Notes: generated by a model from the sequence alone, not told the origin. A DNA stretch of 22,596 nucleotides from an uncultured Clostridia bacterium (GCA_910579745.1 CAJTVH010000050.1:1-22596), one strand, 5' to 3'. Counted from the stretch's first letter, positions 6,621-14,686 are shown. Made by a program: numbers and translations.

Positions 6621-7001
6621 TTATAAAACACCCCCGAATAATTTTAATATATAGTCAAAGAATTTAAAAAAATCAAGTTATACATATAATAATTCGCGAA
6701 ATTTTTAGAACGAGCCAAAAACGCTGACAGCAACGCGGCGAAAATAATTTTTAGCCGCGGAACTTGTTTATTTTTAGGCTGGATTGCTTATAAATAAAGA
6801 TTAGTATCAGAAAAAACTGAGAAAGACAAAATGGTTTTATTAAATATTTATTTATACTTTTGGCGTTTAAAAGACAAAACGCGGTTCGCTAAAATTTTGA
6901 GCAGAATATTTTTTTGCCGAAAGTGACACAAGTTCTTTGACTATACAAAATCCTTAGTAAAATTTTATGCGGAAGCTTGCGTTAAAATAATAAAAATTTT
7001 A
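6621..7001. other. Gene-free stretch between cwlD and the Rrf2 gene, with decayed repeats
   Basis: No gene is supported. An imperfect nested inverted repeat occupies 6713-6780: outer AGCCAAAAA (6713-6721) with TTTTTAGGCT (6771-6780), inner CGCGGC (6734-6739) with GCCGCG (6754-6759). AAAGATTAGTATCAG (6796-6810) and 6856-6883 resemble parts of the family C element at 12938-13214; the second block matches the reverse complement of 13018-13045 at 23 of 28 positions. Confidence 0.5.
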
Positions 7002-7030
7002 TTGAAATCATAGTAATCCTATAGTATACT
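7002..7030 (+). promoter_or_regulatory. Sigma-A promoter of the Rrf2 gene
   Basis: TTGAAA (7002-7007), 17-base spacer, TATACT (7025-7030), 40 bases before the start codon. Spacing is optimal and boxes are close to consensus. Confidence 0.7.
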
Positions 7031-7034
7031 ACAG
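7019..7034 (+). promoter_or_regulatory. Putative operator (autoregulation by Rrf2 protein)
   Basis: CTATAGTATACTACAG is a 16-base dyad with one mismatch, centred on the -10 box; ATAGTA is also repeated at 7009-7014. A dyad over the promoter of a repressor-like gene suggests self-control, as known for IscR and CymR. Binding is inferred. Confidence 0.4.
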
Positions 7035-7069
7035 ATATAATAAAGTTTTTTTGAAAGGGTGAGATTTAT

Positions 7070-7498
7070 TTGAAAGTTTCGACAAAAGGCAGATACGCCC
7101 TTAGACTTATGCTTGATCTTGCTTTATGTGAGCCGGGCGTAAGTATAAGTCTTAAAAGCATTGGAAAAAGGCAGGAGATTTCAATAAAATATCTTGAGCA
7201 GATTGTAAATATACTTAACAAAGGCGGATTTCTTAAAAGTGTGAGGGGACCTATGGGGGGATATTCTCTTTTGAAGAAACCTGAGGAATATACCGTCGGG
7301 TCGATATTAAGATGTATAGAGGGAAGCTTGTCGCCTGTCGCTTGTCTTGAAAACGAAGTTAATGACTGCCAAAGAAAAGATATTTGCGCTACTTTATATT
7401 TATGGGAAAGAATAGAAAAGGCGGTTGATGATGTTGTTGACAATATGACTCTTAAAGAATTAGTGGACAGACATAAAAGTTTAGTCGGAAATGATTAG
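7070..7498 (+). CDS. Rrf2 family transcriptional regulator, IscR-like
   Basis: The 142-residue protein has the Rrf2 winged helix (about 1-65: MKVSTKGRYALRLMLDLA, then ISIKYLEQIVNILNKGGFL and SVRGPMGGYSL) and a dimer helix at the C-terminus. Three cysteines, C92, C100 and C106, fit the position of the IscR [2Fe-2S] ligands (C92, C98, C104 in E. coli) but with C-x7-C instead of C-x5-C. CymR-type members lack these cysteines, so an iron-sulfur sensor is more likely. The start is TTG at 7070 with AAGGGTGAG upstream. The usual downstream partners iscS and iscU are missing: the 387 bases that follow contain only repeats. It probably represses its own promoter through the dyad at 7019-7034. Exact ligand (Fe-S, nitrosative or redox signal) cannot be told. 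Confidence 0.88.
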   Translation: MKVSTKGRYALRLMLDLALCEPGVSISLKSIGKRQEISIKYLEQIVNILNKGGFLKSVRGPMGGYSLLKKPEEYTVGSILRCIEGSLSPVACLENEVNDCQRKDICATLYLWERIEKAVDDVVDNMTLKELVDRHKSLVGND

Positions 7499-7558
7499 GC
7501 AATGGGATAAGGAGGTAAACTTAAATTATTTTGGGGAGGCTATGGATAGAAAGCGCGA

Positions 7559-7642
7559 TATAGTCAATAAGCTTGAAAATAGACAAGTTTAGGAGATAAT
7601 TATCTTACCTCATTTTGCTATTTTTCAAGTTTATTGACTATA
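7559..7642. repeat. Inverted-repeat element (family D), 84 bases
   Basis: Left arm 7559-7582 (TATAGTCAATAAGCTTG then AAAATAG) pairs with right arm 7618-7642 (CTATTTTTCAAG then TTTATTGACTATA) with one mismatch and one extra base. The loop carries a second dyad at 7591-7610 around AGATAATTATCT. No coding content. The shape is that of a tiny non-autonomous element or a stable hairpin; it may terminate the Rrf2 transcript. It begins six codons into a small frame that follows a Shine-Dalgarno-like GGGGAGG. Confidence 0.7.
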
Positions 7643-7685
7643 AAATTCGCCGAAAATGTTATAATATAATTTTGGGCGGATAATT

Positions 7686-7829
7686 AAGGAAACACCGCGC
7701 AAAGGAAAATAAAAATAATTTTTCAAATTTAAAATTTCCGTTATCGCGTCATTTTTCAAGAAAAATAACACTAACACTCCAATTTTTTTAAAAAATTATT
7801 TTTATTTTTGAATTGTGCGGTATTTCCTT
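7686..7829. repeat. Family A palindromic repeat, copy 2 (complete, 144 bases)
   Basis: The ends AAGGAAACACCGCGCAA (7686-7702) and, reversed, AAGGAAATACCGCACAA (from 7829 back) begin imperfect arms of about 39 bases that both continue into TAAAAATAATTTTT. Bases 7682-7758 reappear reversed at 1-77 with a single change. Flanks are TTAA-rich, but no unambiguous target duplication is seen. It lies between the convergent Rrf2 gene and deoB, where it may also act as a terminator. AAAGATTAGCATTAGTTTT at 7847-7865 is a further repeat motif shared with family C. Confidence 0.85.
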
Positions 7830-7885
7830 TAATTAATTCTATAATTAAAGATTAGCATTAGTTTTTATTAAAGCGATTTTATTCA

Positions 7886-9076
7886 TTATTTTATTGTTTT
7901 GCCATATATAATTTCTGATAAAAAGCTCGTTCCCTTTATATCAGCGCTTATATTTAAATATTCAGCTATAGTTGCCGCGAGGTCTGAGTAAGAGGAGCGG
8001 TTTTTTATATTTTTGGGGATTATTTTTTTGCCGTATCCTAAAAGAAAAACATACTCCCTTGAATGGTCGGTGCTTGGAGTGGTAGGGTCACATCCATGGT
8101 CGGCTGTTATGAAAAGAAGGTCGTTGTCGTCCAATGTTTCAATTATTTCAGGCAGTTTATTGTCAAAATACTCAAGAGCGTCAGCAAAGCCGTTTACATT
8201 ATTTCTGTGACCGTACAGCATATCGTAGTCAACGAGATTTGTAAAGATTATTCCGTTAAAGGATTCTTTCAAATATTTTATTGTCTGCTCAATTCCATCG
8301 GCGTTATTTGTTGTGTGGACAGAGTCAGTTATTCCGCTGTTACAGAAAATATCCTCTATTTTTCCGACCGCTTTAACCTCTAAGCCTTGTTCTTTAGCGT
8401 AGTTTAACAATGTTTTTGACGGCGGTGAAAGGGAAAAATCTTTTCGGTTTTTAGTTCTTAGGTAATTCCCGGATACGCCTGTAAAAGGTCTCGCTATTAC
8501 TCTCGCCACATTATGAGTCCCATGTAAAATTTCTCTCGCTGTCTCACACATTTCATAAAGTTTTTCCACGGGAATTATATCCTCATGGGCGGCTATTTGA
8601 AATACGCTGTCAGCGGAAGTATACACTATTGGCGAGCCTGTTTTTATGTGCTCGTCGCCCAATTTATTAATTATTTCCGTGCCGGAGGCGGGATAATTGG
8701 CGAGGGTTTTTCTTCCGATCTCTTTCTCAAATTTATCCATTATTTCTTTTGGAAAACCATTTGGATATGTGGGAAAAGGTTTTTCAAGCCATATTCCCGC
8801 TATTTCCCAATGCCCGGTTGTCGTATCCTTTCCAGCGGAATATTCAGCCATTTTCCCGTAAATTCCTTTTGGGCTTTCACATTTATCATATAAGTTTTCA
8901 CCGATTTCACATTTTATATTTCCTAGTCCTAAAGAAATCATATTTTTTAAATTCAACTCAGGTACTTGTTTTTTTATATTCATTAGTGTGTTGCTGCCGC
9001 AATCGTTATATTTAGAGGCGTCGGGAAGTTCTCCTATGCCTACGCCGTCAAGGACTATTATTACCGCTCTTTTCAT
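7886..9076 (-). CDS. deoB: Phosphopentomutase
   Basis: DeoB interconverts ribose (or deoxyribose) 1-phosphate and 5-phosphate in the cytoplasm, linking nucleoside breakdown to central metabolism. The 396-residue product shows the alkaline-phosphatase-superfamily metal sites: D10 in VLDGVGIGELPDA, the catalytic threonine T85 in KDTTTGHWE (same position as in the Bacillus cereus enzyme), and D326-H327 plus H338 in TADHGCDP and STDHSREY. The length is typical. It starts 7 bases after pdp, and its ribosome site AGGAGG forms the last codons of pdp (GGA GGT TAA), so translation is probably coupled. It is the last gene of the deoD-pdp-deoB operon. The family A repeat lies downstream. Confidence 0.96.
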   Translation of the reverse strand: MKRAVIIVLDGVGIGELPDASKYNDCGSNTLMNIKKQVPELNLKNMISLGLGNIKCEIGENLYDKCESPKGIYGKMAEYSAGKDTTTGHWEIAGIWLEKPFPTYPNGFPKEIMDKFEKEIGRKTLANYPASGTEIINKLGDEHIKTGSPIVYTSADSVFQIAAHEDIIPVEKLYEMCETAREILHGTHNVARVIARPFTGVSGNYLRTKNRKDFSLSPPSKTLLNYAKEQGLEVKAVGKIEDIFCNSGITDSVHTTNNADGIEQTIKYLKESFNGIIFTNLVDYDMLYGHRNNVNGFADALEYFDNKLPEIIETLDDNDLLFITADHGCDPTTPSTDHSREYVFLLGYGKKIIPKNIKNRSSYSDLAATIAEYLNISADIKGTSFLSEIIYGKTIK

Positions 9077-9083
9077 TATTTTT

Positions 9084-10397
9084 TTAACCTCCTATTATTT
9101 TTAATATTGTCTTTTTGGATTTCAGAGGGTTTTCCGATATTTTAATACAGCTTTTTAATATATTCTCAGCGTTTTTAAGTCTTTCCTCAGAGGACGAATG
9201 TATCTCAGCTAAAATGTCACCTTTTTTTATTTTATCCCCTAATGAGAATTTTAATATTATTCCGGCGCCGTAATCGATTTTATCTGTTTTTGTTTTTCTG
9301 CCCGCTCCTGCCTCGCACGCCGCTTTTCCTATATTATAAGTATCCATATCGCTTATATAACCTGAAAACTCAGATGTCAGCTCTTTTTTAAACTTACATT
9401 TAGGAAAAAGAGAGTAATCGTCTATTATCTCAGGATTTCCTTTTTGAGAGACTATAAGCTCCTTGAATTTTTTCAGTCCTTTTTGGTTTTTGATGTTTTT
9501 CTCAAGCAGTGTTCTCGCTTCTTCTTTTGTTTCGCATATATTTCCTAAGATAAGCATTAAACTCCCAAGCTCAAGAGATACTTCTTTTAATCTTCCACTT
9601 ATATTACCTTTTAATATTTCTATTGCCTCGATTACCTCAAGGGAATTTCCTATATGTTTTCCCAAAGGCTCATTCATATCAGTTATTATGGCGATAACTT
9701 TTTTATTTATGTTTTCTCCGATTTCCACCATTGTTTCAGCCAGTTTTTCCGCCGAGGAAAAGTCTTTCATAAACGAGCCGTTTCCGCATTTTACGTCTAA
9801 CACGAGGGCGTCGCAGCCGGCCGCTATTTTCTTGCTCATTATACTTGACGCTATTAAAGGGATACTCTCAACGGTTCCTGTTACGTCTCTCATGGCGTAA
9901 AATCTTTTATCGGCTGGTGCGAGGTCTTCCGACTGCCCCATTATAACTATGTTTTGTTTTTTGACAAGCTCTACGGCGGTTTCTTCTGAAACTTCCGTAT
10001 TGAAGCCGGAAATGGCTTCAAGTTTATCAATTGTCCCGCCTGTATGCCCCAGGCCTCTTCCCGACATTTTTACGACGGGAAGCCCGCAGGAGGCGACAAG
10101 AGGCGCGAGGACAAGTGTTGTTGTGTCGGCTACGCCTCCGGTGCTGTGTTTATCGACTTTTATACCTTTTATTTGGGATAAGTCAAGGATTTTTCCCGAA
10201 TTAGCCATTGCCATTGTTAAGTCGGAGGTCTCTTTGTAGTTTAAGCCGTTTAAATATATCGCCATTAACATAGCTGAAATTTGATAATCGGGAAAATTTT
10301 TATCTGAGGCGCGTTTTACAAAATAATTTATTTCCTCGGAGGTAAGGGAGTTTTTATCCCGTTTTTTTATTATTAAATCCACAAAATTCATATTCAT
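9084..10397 (-). CDS. pdp: Pyrimidine-nucleoside phosphorylase
   Basis: The enzyme splits uridine, thymidine and deoxyuridine with phosphate into base and (deoxy)ribose 1-phosphate. The 437-residue product carries the family signature from S112 (SGRGLGHTGGTIDKLE), the phosphate-binding KHSTGG (83-88), and a C-terminal barrel-sandwich domain containing KKGDILAEIHSSSEE. Length is that of Bacillus Pdp (about 433-440), which accepts uridine and thymidine; a strict thymidine phosphorylase (DeoA) is possible but less usual in Firmicutes. The first ATG at 10397 is chosen because AAGGAG (10406-10411) lies eight bases upstream; the ATG at 10391 is two codons later. It is the middle gene of the operon, 97 bases after deoD. 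Confidence 0.95.
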   Translation of the reverse strand: MNMNFVDLIIKKRDKNSLTSEEINYFVKRASDKNFPDYQISAMLMAIYLNGLNYKETSDLTMAMANSGKILDLSQIKGIKVDKHSTGGVADTTTLVLAPLVASCGLPVVKMSGRGLGHTGGTIDKLEAISGFNTEVSEETAVELVKKQNIVIMGQSEDLAPADKRFYAMRDVTGTVESIPLIASSIMSKKIAAGCDALVLDVKCGNGSFMKDFSSAEKLAETMVEIGENINKKVIAIITDMNEPLGKHIGNSLEVIEAIEILKGNISGRLKEVSLELGSLMLILGNICETKEEARTLLEKNIKNQKGLKKFKELIVSQKGNPEIIDDYSLFPKCKFKKELTSEFSGYISDMDTYNIGKAACEAGAGRKTKTDKIDYGAGIILKFSLGDKIKKGDILAEIHSSSEERLKNAENILKSCIKISENPLKSKKTILKIIGG

Positions 10398-10494
10398 ATT
10401 TACATCTCCTTGAAGGGTTGAAACAGGTCTTATACCAATCTTAAATTTAAGCGTGGAGTTAAAAGGATAAAGCGATAATATTTAGGGGAATGTA

Positions 10495-11199
10495 TTACGC
10501 CAAAGTTAAAGCTATATTTATCATATTGGTGAAAGATATTTCCCTGTCTTTAGCGGTCGTGGCTTCTTTTGTTAAGAGATGGTCAGATACCGTGAGTATG
10601 CAAAGAGCGTTCGCTTTATATCTCGCCGCGTTCATATAAAGAGCGGCAGATTCCATTTCTATACCTAAAATGCCCATTTTTTTCCACTTATTTACGGATT
10701 CAGAATCGTCGCTGTAAAAAGCGTCGTCACATAATATATTGCCTATGTGAATATTTTTCATACCGAGAGTGTCCGCTGATTTTTTAGCTTTTTCCAAAAG
10801 GCTCCAGCTCGCTGTGGGGCAGAAAACACCAGGAAGGCAAAACTGGCTTCCGAAGTTTGAGGTTGTGGAGGAACCTATTCCCAAAATTATGTCATATAAA
10901 TTTATATTTTCTTGTATCGCTCCGCAGGAGCCGATTCTTATCAAGTTTTTAACCCCGAATATATTTATTAACTCATAAGAGTAAATACCCATACTGGGTA
11001 CGCCCATTCCTGTTCCCAATACGGAGATTTTTTTACCGTTCGCTGTTCCGGTGAAGCCTAGCGCTCCTCTTACAGCGTTGAATTGAGCGGGATTCTCAAA
11101 AAAGTTTTCGGCTATGAATTTAGCTCTTAACGGGTCTCCGGGGAGTAAAATTGTTTCCGCTATTTCCGCGGTTTGGTTAATATGTGGTGTGTTTTTCAT
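10495..11199 (-). CDS. deoD: Purine-nucleoside phosphorylase, DeoD type
   Basis: This 234-residue enzyme phosphorolyses purine (deoxy)nucleosides to base and pentose 1-phosphate, supplying DeoB. The family marks are LPGDPLRAKFIAENFF near the N-terminus (phosphate site), GMGVPSMGIYSYELI, RIGSCGAI, and the nucleoside-binding GIEMESAALYMNA followed by SDHLL, which contains the catalytic aspartate. The length matches hexameric DeoD proteins (233-239). AAGGAG precedes the ATG. It heads the deoD-pdp-deoB operon and follows the deacetylase gene by 101 bases. Upstream on this strand there is TTGACT but no -10 at the ideal distance, so the promoter is uncertain; the palindrome CTACAGTAG near 11241 may be a regulator site. 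Confidence 0.95.
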   Translation of the reverse strand: MKNTPHINQTAEIAETILLPGDPLRAKFIAENFFENPAQFNAVRGALGFTGTANGKKISVLGTGMGVPSMGIYSYELINIFGVKNLIRIGSCGAIQENINLYDIILGIGSSTTSNFGSQFCLPGVFCPTASWSLLEKAKKSADTLGMKNIHIGNILCDDAFYSDDSESVNKWKKMGILGIEMESAALYMNAARYKANALCILTVSDHLLTKEATTAKDREISFTNMINIALTLA

Positions 11200-11300
11200 T
11201 TTTTAACTCTCCTTAATTTGTATTTTTTAATGTGTTTTATCTACAGTAGTTACATTTATAAAAAGAATTTTATAAGTCAAGGTGTCAGACAATCAGATTT

Positions 11301-12095
11301 TTATAATAGTGTTATTTTTCCTGGTTCCAGAATTATGGGTTTTTCATCTACGGAAATCCATAGTCTAATAGCCGACGGGTTATATACCATTTTACAGTCA
11401 GCCGAGAATTTTAAATTGTTTAATCCTTTCATATAATCTACTATCTCTATATTTGTGGCGTACCATATATCCTCTTTGCCTGACATCATTTTACAGAAGT
11501 TTTCTATTAAGTCCCAGTTATTGTCTCTTTCAAACTCAATGCTGTGTCCCCATACATACATTAAATGGGGGCGGTTTTTATAAGGCTGGTCAAGAAATTT
11601 TTGTCCAAGTTCCAAAAGGTTTTCGTTATGGTGGCAAGTTCCGCGCCAGCGAAGAAAATCCTCGGGCATTGAGAAATTTTTATGTGTTTCCACTACTCGG
11701 CAGTATTCTATACCCGTAGCTTTCAGTATTTCCACAACTATGTCGTTATACAGTCCGTTTGGATATGACATTCCTCGCACGGGATAACCCGCTAATTTCT
11801 CAAGTATTAAACGGTCTTCCATAACTTGTCTTACTATATTCTCACGGGGAGAGATGCTGAGAGACTGGTGCGTAAGTCCGTGAGCGGAAATCTCATGATT
11901 TTTATACAAGTCTTTTACCTCGTCGGGTTCTATTCGCTCAAGTCTGGAGAGATAGCCGCCATTTATGTGAAATGTTCCTCTTATTTCGTATTTATCAAAT
12001 ATTTCCACAAGTTTTCTGTCATATGTTTTTCCGTCATCATAACTCATTGTTAATACTTTTCTTTTATTTTCGGGAAACCTGTCGAAATTAATCAT
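11301..12095 (-). CDS. Polysaccharide deacetylase (NodB/CE4) family protein
   Basis: The 264-residue protein is a metal-dependent carbohydrate esterase of the NodB fold. Motif 1 is SYDDG (D20, D21), motif 2 is AHGLTH (H72, H76), with MSYPNGLYND and VWGHSIEFE as the later motifs, so metal ligands appear intact. There is no signal peptide or membrane segment, unlike wall-acting deacetylases such as PdaA, which suggests a cytoplasmic substrate, perhaps a small amino sugar or oligosaccharide. AAGGAGG lies before the ATG, and a strong sigma-A promoter is at 12148-12176. It is divergent from ispD and just upstream of deoD on the same strand, so it could share regulation with the nucleoside genes. 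Substrate is unknown. Confidence 0.85.
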   Translation of the reverse strand: MINFDRFPENKRKVLTMSYDDGKTYDRKLVEIFDKYEIRGTFHINGGYLSRLERIEPDEVKDLYKNHEISAHGLTHQSLSISPRENIVRQVMEDRLILEKLAGYPVRGMSYPNGLYNDIVVEILKATGIEYCRVVETHKNFSMPEDFLRWRGTCHHNENLLELGQKFLDQPYKNRPHLMYVWGHSIEFERDNNWDLIENFCKMMSGKEDIWYATNIEIVDYMKGLNNLKFSADCKMVYNPSAIRLWISVDEKPIILEPGKITLL

Positions 12096-12147
12096 TGTTA
12101 TTCCTCCTTCTGCGTATTATAATTAAGAATGTATACCACTAATTTTA

Positions 12148-12176
12148 ATTATATACTTTATTTTGGTAAATATCAA
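12148..12176 (-). promoter_or_regulatory. Sigma-A promoter of the deacetylase gene
   Basis: Read on the minus strand: TTGATA (12171-12176), 17-base spacer, TATAAT (12148-12153). The -10 is a perfect match, the -35 has four of six, and the site is 53 bases before the ATG. Confidence 0.75.
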
Positions 12177-12193
12177 ATGTTTGGAGTGATTTT

Positions 12194-12913
12194 TTGGTAA
12201 ATTTTAAATGTCAGGCTGTTATCGTCGCCGGAGGAAGCGGGAAAAGAATGGGGACGAAAATTTTAAAACAGTATATGGAAGTCGGCGGTATTCCTATACT
12301 CGCAAGGACTTTGAGCTGTTTTCAGAATTGCGAGGGTATTCAGGATATTGTTATTGTTACAGCTAAGGATGAGATAGAATTTTGCGCAAAAGAAATTGTG
12401 GAAAGATTTAATTTCAGCAAGGTTAAAAAAATAGTAAGAGGAGGAGCGGAAAGACAGAACTCTGTTTTTAACGGTCTTGCCTCTCTTGATAAAGATACTG
12501 ACATTGTACTTATACACGATGGTGTAAGGCCTTTTGTGAAAGAAGAACATATTAAAAAAATAATTGAGGAAACCGCTGTTTATGGAGGCTGTGTTCTTGG
12601 GGTTAAGGTAAAAGACACGGTTAAGCGATGTGACGAAAAAGGCTTTATTGTCTCGACTCCTGACAGAAAGTATTTATGGATTGCTCAAACTCCACAGGCC
12701 TTTAAATATAATTTAATTATGGAGGCGTATAAGAAAGCGGGCTCAGATGTTTTTTTAGGAACGGACGATTCCACGCTTGCCGAAAGGCTGGGGATTAAAG
12801 TAAAAATGATAGAGGGAGATTATGACAATATTAAAATCACAACGAAGGAGGATTTGGATTTCGGCGAGGTTATTGTAAAAAAGTATGGAGATTACGGTAA
12901 TTTTAGTGTATAA
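12194..12913 (+). CDS. ispD: 2-C-methyl-D-erythritol 4-phosphate cytidylyltransferase
   Basis: IspD is the third enzyme of the MEP isoprenoid pathway and joins CTP to methylerythritol 4-phosphate. The 239-residue protein has the nucleotide loop VIVAGGSGKRMG followed by K20 (about 8-21), the LIHDGVRPFV block, the IAQTPQAFKYNLIMEAY block and TDDSTLAERLG. Length is typical (225-240). The start is TTG at 12194 with GGAGTGA (12183-12189) upstream. It is alone, divergent from the deacetylase, and followed by the family C element. IspF, often adjacent, is not here. No residue looks missing. Confidence 0.95.
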   Translation: MVNFKCQAVIVAGGSGKRMGTKILKQYMEVGGIPILARTLSCFQNCEGIQDIVIVTAKDEIEFCAKEIVERFNFSKVKKIVRGGAERQNSVFNGLASLDKDTDIVLIHDGVRPFVKEEHIKKIIEETAVYGGCVLGVKVKDTVKRCDEKGFIVSTPDRKYLWIAQTPQAFKYNLIMEAYKKAGSDVFLGTDDSTLAERLGIKVKMIEGDYDNIKITTKEDLDFGEVIVKKYGDYGNFSV

Positions 12914-12937
12914 GCTGGAGGAAAATATTTTATTAAA

Positions 12938-13214
12938 GGCTGTCTCAAAACTAATACTAATCTTTTTTTAAATACTGGATGAAAGGCACAAAAAACAAAA
13001 AAATTTTATGAGCGCGACGCGTTTTGATCTTTAAACGCCGGAAGTGTAGAGAGGATTGCGGCGTGATTAAGTAAACTTTAAGGAAAATGATTTTTTGAAT
13101 ATTTTCACTTTATAAAAATCGAAAACATTTTTTTAGAGCGTATTTTAGTTTTCAGATACGCCCTAGTTAAAATTTTATAATATTTAATAATACGCGTAAA
13201 GTTTTAGGACAGCC
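12938..13214. repeat. Family C element, MITE-like, 277 bases
   Basis: GGCTGTCTCAAAACT at 12938-12952 and, at 13200-13214, the complement of GGCTGTCCTAAAACT form 15-base terminal inverted repeats with two differences. Such GGCTGTCTCAAAA ends are common on insertion sequences of Clostridia (recalled; IS1182-like is my guess). No transposase frame is present, so this would be a non-autonomous or internally deleted copy. A short family B unit is nested at 13133-13167. Confidence 0.6.
13133..13167. repeat. Family B mini-unit nested in family C
   Basis: TTAGAGCGTATT at the left and TTTTCAGATACGCCCTAGT at the right are the two ends of family B brought together with no core between them. The preceding AT-rich bases (13088-13118) resemble the family B interior, so the copy is either collapsed or rearranged. 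Confidence 0.6.
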
Positions 13215-13252
13215 CATAAGTTATCGAATGTGGATGATATTTTTTTAGATAA

Positions 13253-14506
13253 TTATACTATTACTATCGGTTTTGTGTATTCCGTATTTATTTCTTTTGT
13301 CGTCAGCATATAATAAATATCTGAGGCGAGTTTTTCTTTGTTTAAAAGTGAGACGGCTAAGGGTGAAAGCTTTTTTTCGGCTGATTTTATATTTGTTATT
13401 ACAGGAATTTTTGACTTTTCCGTAAGTTCTCTTAAAAGAAACTCTTTATCTTTTCTGAAGCCGAGTATTCGTATATAGGGAAGTCCTTTATCCATATAGG
13501 GCGCTATATCGGATTTTTTTATATCAAGAAGCAGGTGTGTAATGGCGTGTTTGATTTTTGTGAGTGTATATCGCTTTGTTTTTAACCCTTGGAATAAATC
13601 CTCTGTGTTTTTTTCGAAAGCATGTTTTAAAATTCTGTTTTCAAGTCCCTCTGTCATATCTAAAATTTCTGAGAGCTCTTTTTTTGTTTTAGTCCTCAGT
13701 ATATAATCGAGCGCGGGCAAATAATTCTCAAGTTTTGGATAATTTATTATTTCTTGAAAGAATGTCTCCCATATGTTTTCGGGAAGAGAAGATTTGATTT
13801 TATTTTTTATAAGCTCTTTTGTTTCAGGGATTCTTGAAAGCTCAAATTCTTTTAGGGCTGTTCTTACAGCCGTGGCGGAGGAAATAGGCGAGGTTATTTC
13901 AGTTTGATGAAAGGAGTTACCTTTTCGCTGTATTACTATAGGTTTTATGGCACTGTTGTGTAATTTTAACGCTTTAACATACTCAAGGGCGAGTATGTTG
14001 TTTGGTGTTTTTAAAAATGACAGGTCGATGCTGTTTATGTCCATTTGATAGTTTTTTACATAAATGGAAAGAGCGTTATATCTCGCCGACGGATAACTTA
14101 TTCCTCTGGAAAGCTCCTCCCTTAAAATCTCTTTAAAAGTTTTAGGCTCGTTTGTCAAAATATCGGCTATATATGTTATGTGATTAATATTATTGGTTTC
14201 AGCCCCGAAACATAAGAAATCTATTATGTTCGAGTTTTCTAAAATATTTACCGCCCCATAGGCGAAAATATCCGCGCTCCCTGTGGCGAACGGTACAGGG
14301 AGCTCTATTACCATTGAGGCGCCGTTTTTCAAGGCCAGTTTTGTCCGCGTTTGTTTATTTAAAACGGCGGGTTCTCCTCTTTGCACAAAATTTCCGCTCA
14401 TTATCACAATACAATTTTCTGTTTTTGTTATTTTTTTCGATTTGTGAATATGATAAAAATGTCCGTTATGAAACGGATTATATTCGGCGATTATACCAAA
14501 AATCAT
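13253..14506 (-). CDS. tmcAL: tRNA(Met) cytidine acetate ligase
   Basis: TmcAL (formerly YlbM) activates acetate with ATP and forms N4-acetylcytidine at the wobble base of elongator tRNA-Met. The 417-residue protein starts with the nucleotidyltransferase block GIIAEYNPFHNGHFYHI, containing the HxGH-type motif HNGH, then MSGNFVQRGEPAVLNKQTR and VIELPVPFATGSADIFA, all diagnostic. Length is typical (about 400-420). AGGAGATAAT precedes the ATG. It is a single gene, divergent from cheR. The use of acetate fits an organism with Pta-AckA, but that link is only general. Confidence 0.95.
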   Translation of the reverse strand: MIFGIIAEYNPFHNGHFYHIHKSKKITKTENCIVIMSGNFVQRGEPAVLNKQTRTKLALKNGASMVIELPVPFATGSADIFAYGAVNILENSNIIDFLCFGAETNNINHITYIADILTNEPKTFKEILREELSRGISYPSARYNALSIYVKNYQMDINSIDLSFLKTPNNILALEYVKALKLHNSAIKPIVIQRKGNSFHQTEITSPISSATAVRTALKEFELSRIPETKELIKNKIKSSLPENIWETFFQEIINYPKLENYLPALDYILRTKTKKELSEILDMTEGLENRILKHAFEKNTEDLFQGLKTKRYTLTKIKHAITHLLLDIKKSDIAPYMDKGLPYIRILGFRKDKEFLLRELTEKSKIPVITNIKSAEKKLSPLAVSLLNKEKLASDIYYMLTTKEINTEYTKPIVIV

Positions 14507-14545
14507 TATATTATCTCCTGTTTTTAAAAAATTTTGTAAATAATA

Positions 14546-14574
14546 TCGACATATTGTTATTAATTATGTATAAT
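14546..14574 (+). promoter_or_regulatory. Sigma-A promoter of cheR
   Basis: TCGACA (14546-14551), 17-base spacer, TATAAT (14569-14574). One mismatch in the -35, none in the -10. About 112 bases before the chosen cheR start. Confidence 0.6.
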
Positions 14575-14686
14575 ATAAGATATAGAAGATAATGTCAATC
14601 AGATATGTGAATTTGAATTGAGAAATATTTTACGCTTGCGCGGAATTAAGATTTTATTTTTGGACACGATAGGAGTGGTATATGTT

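Noticed and set aside
7543..7593. 16-codon frame starting ATG GAT AGA after GGGGAGG
   Set aside because: The ribosome site is only two bases from the ATG and the frame enters an inverted repeat; at best a gene remnant.
14618..14686. Longer cheR start
   Set aside because: No ribosome site before 14618, and the added residues are not part of the CheR fold; AGGAG precedes 14687.
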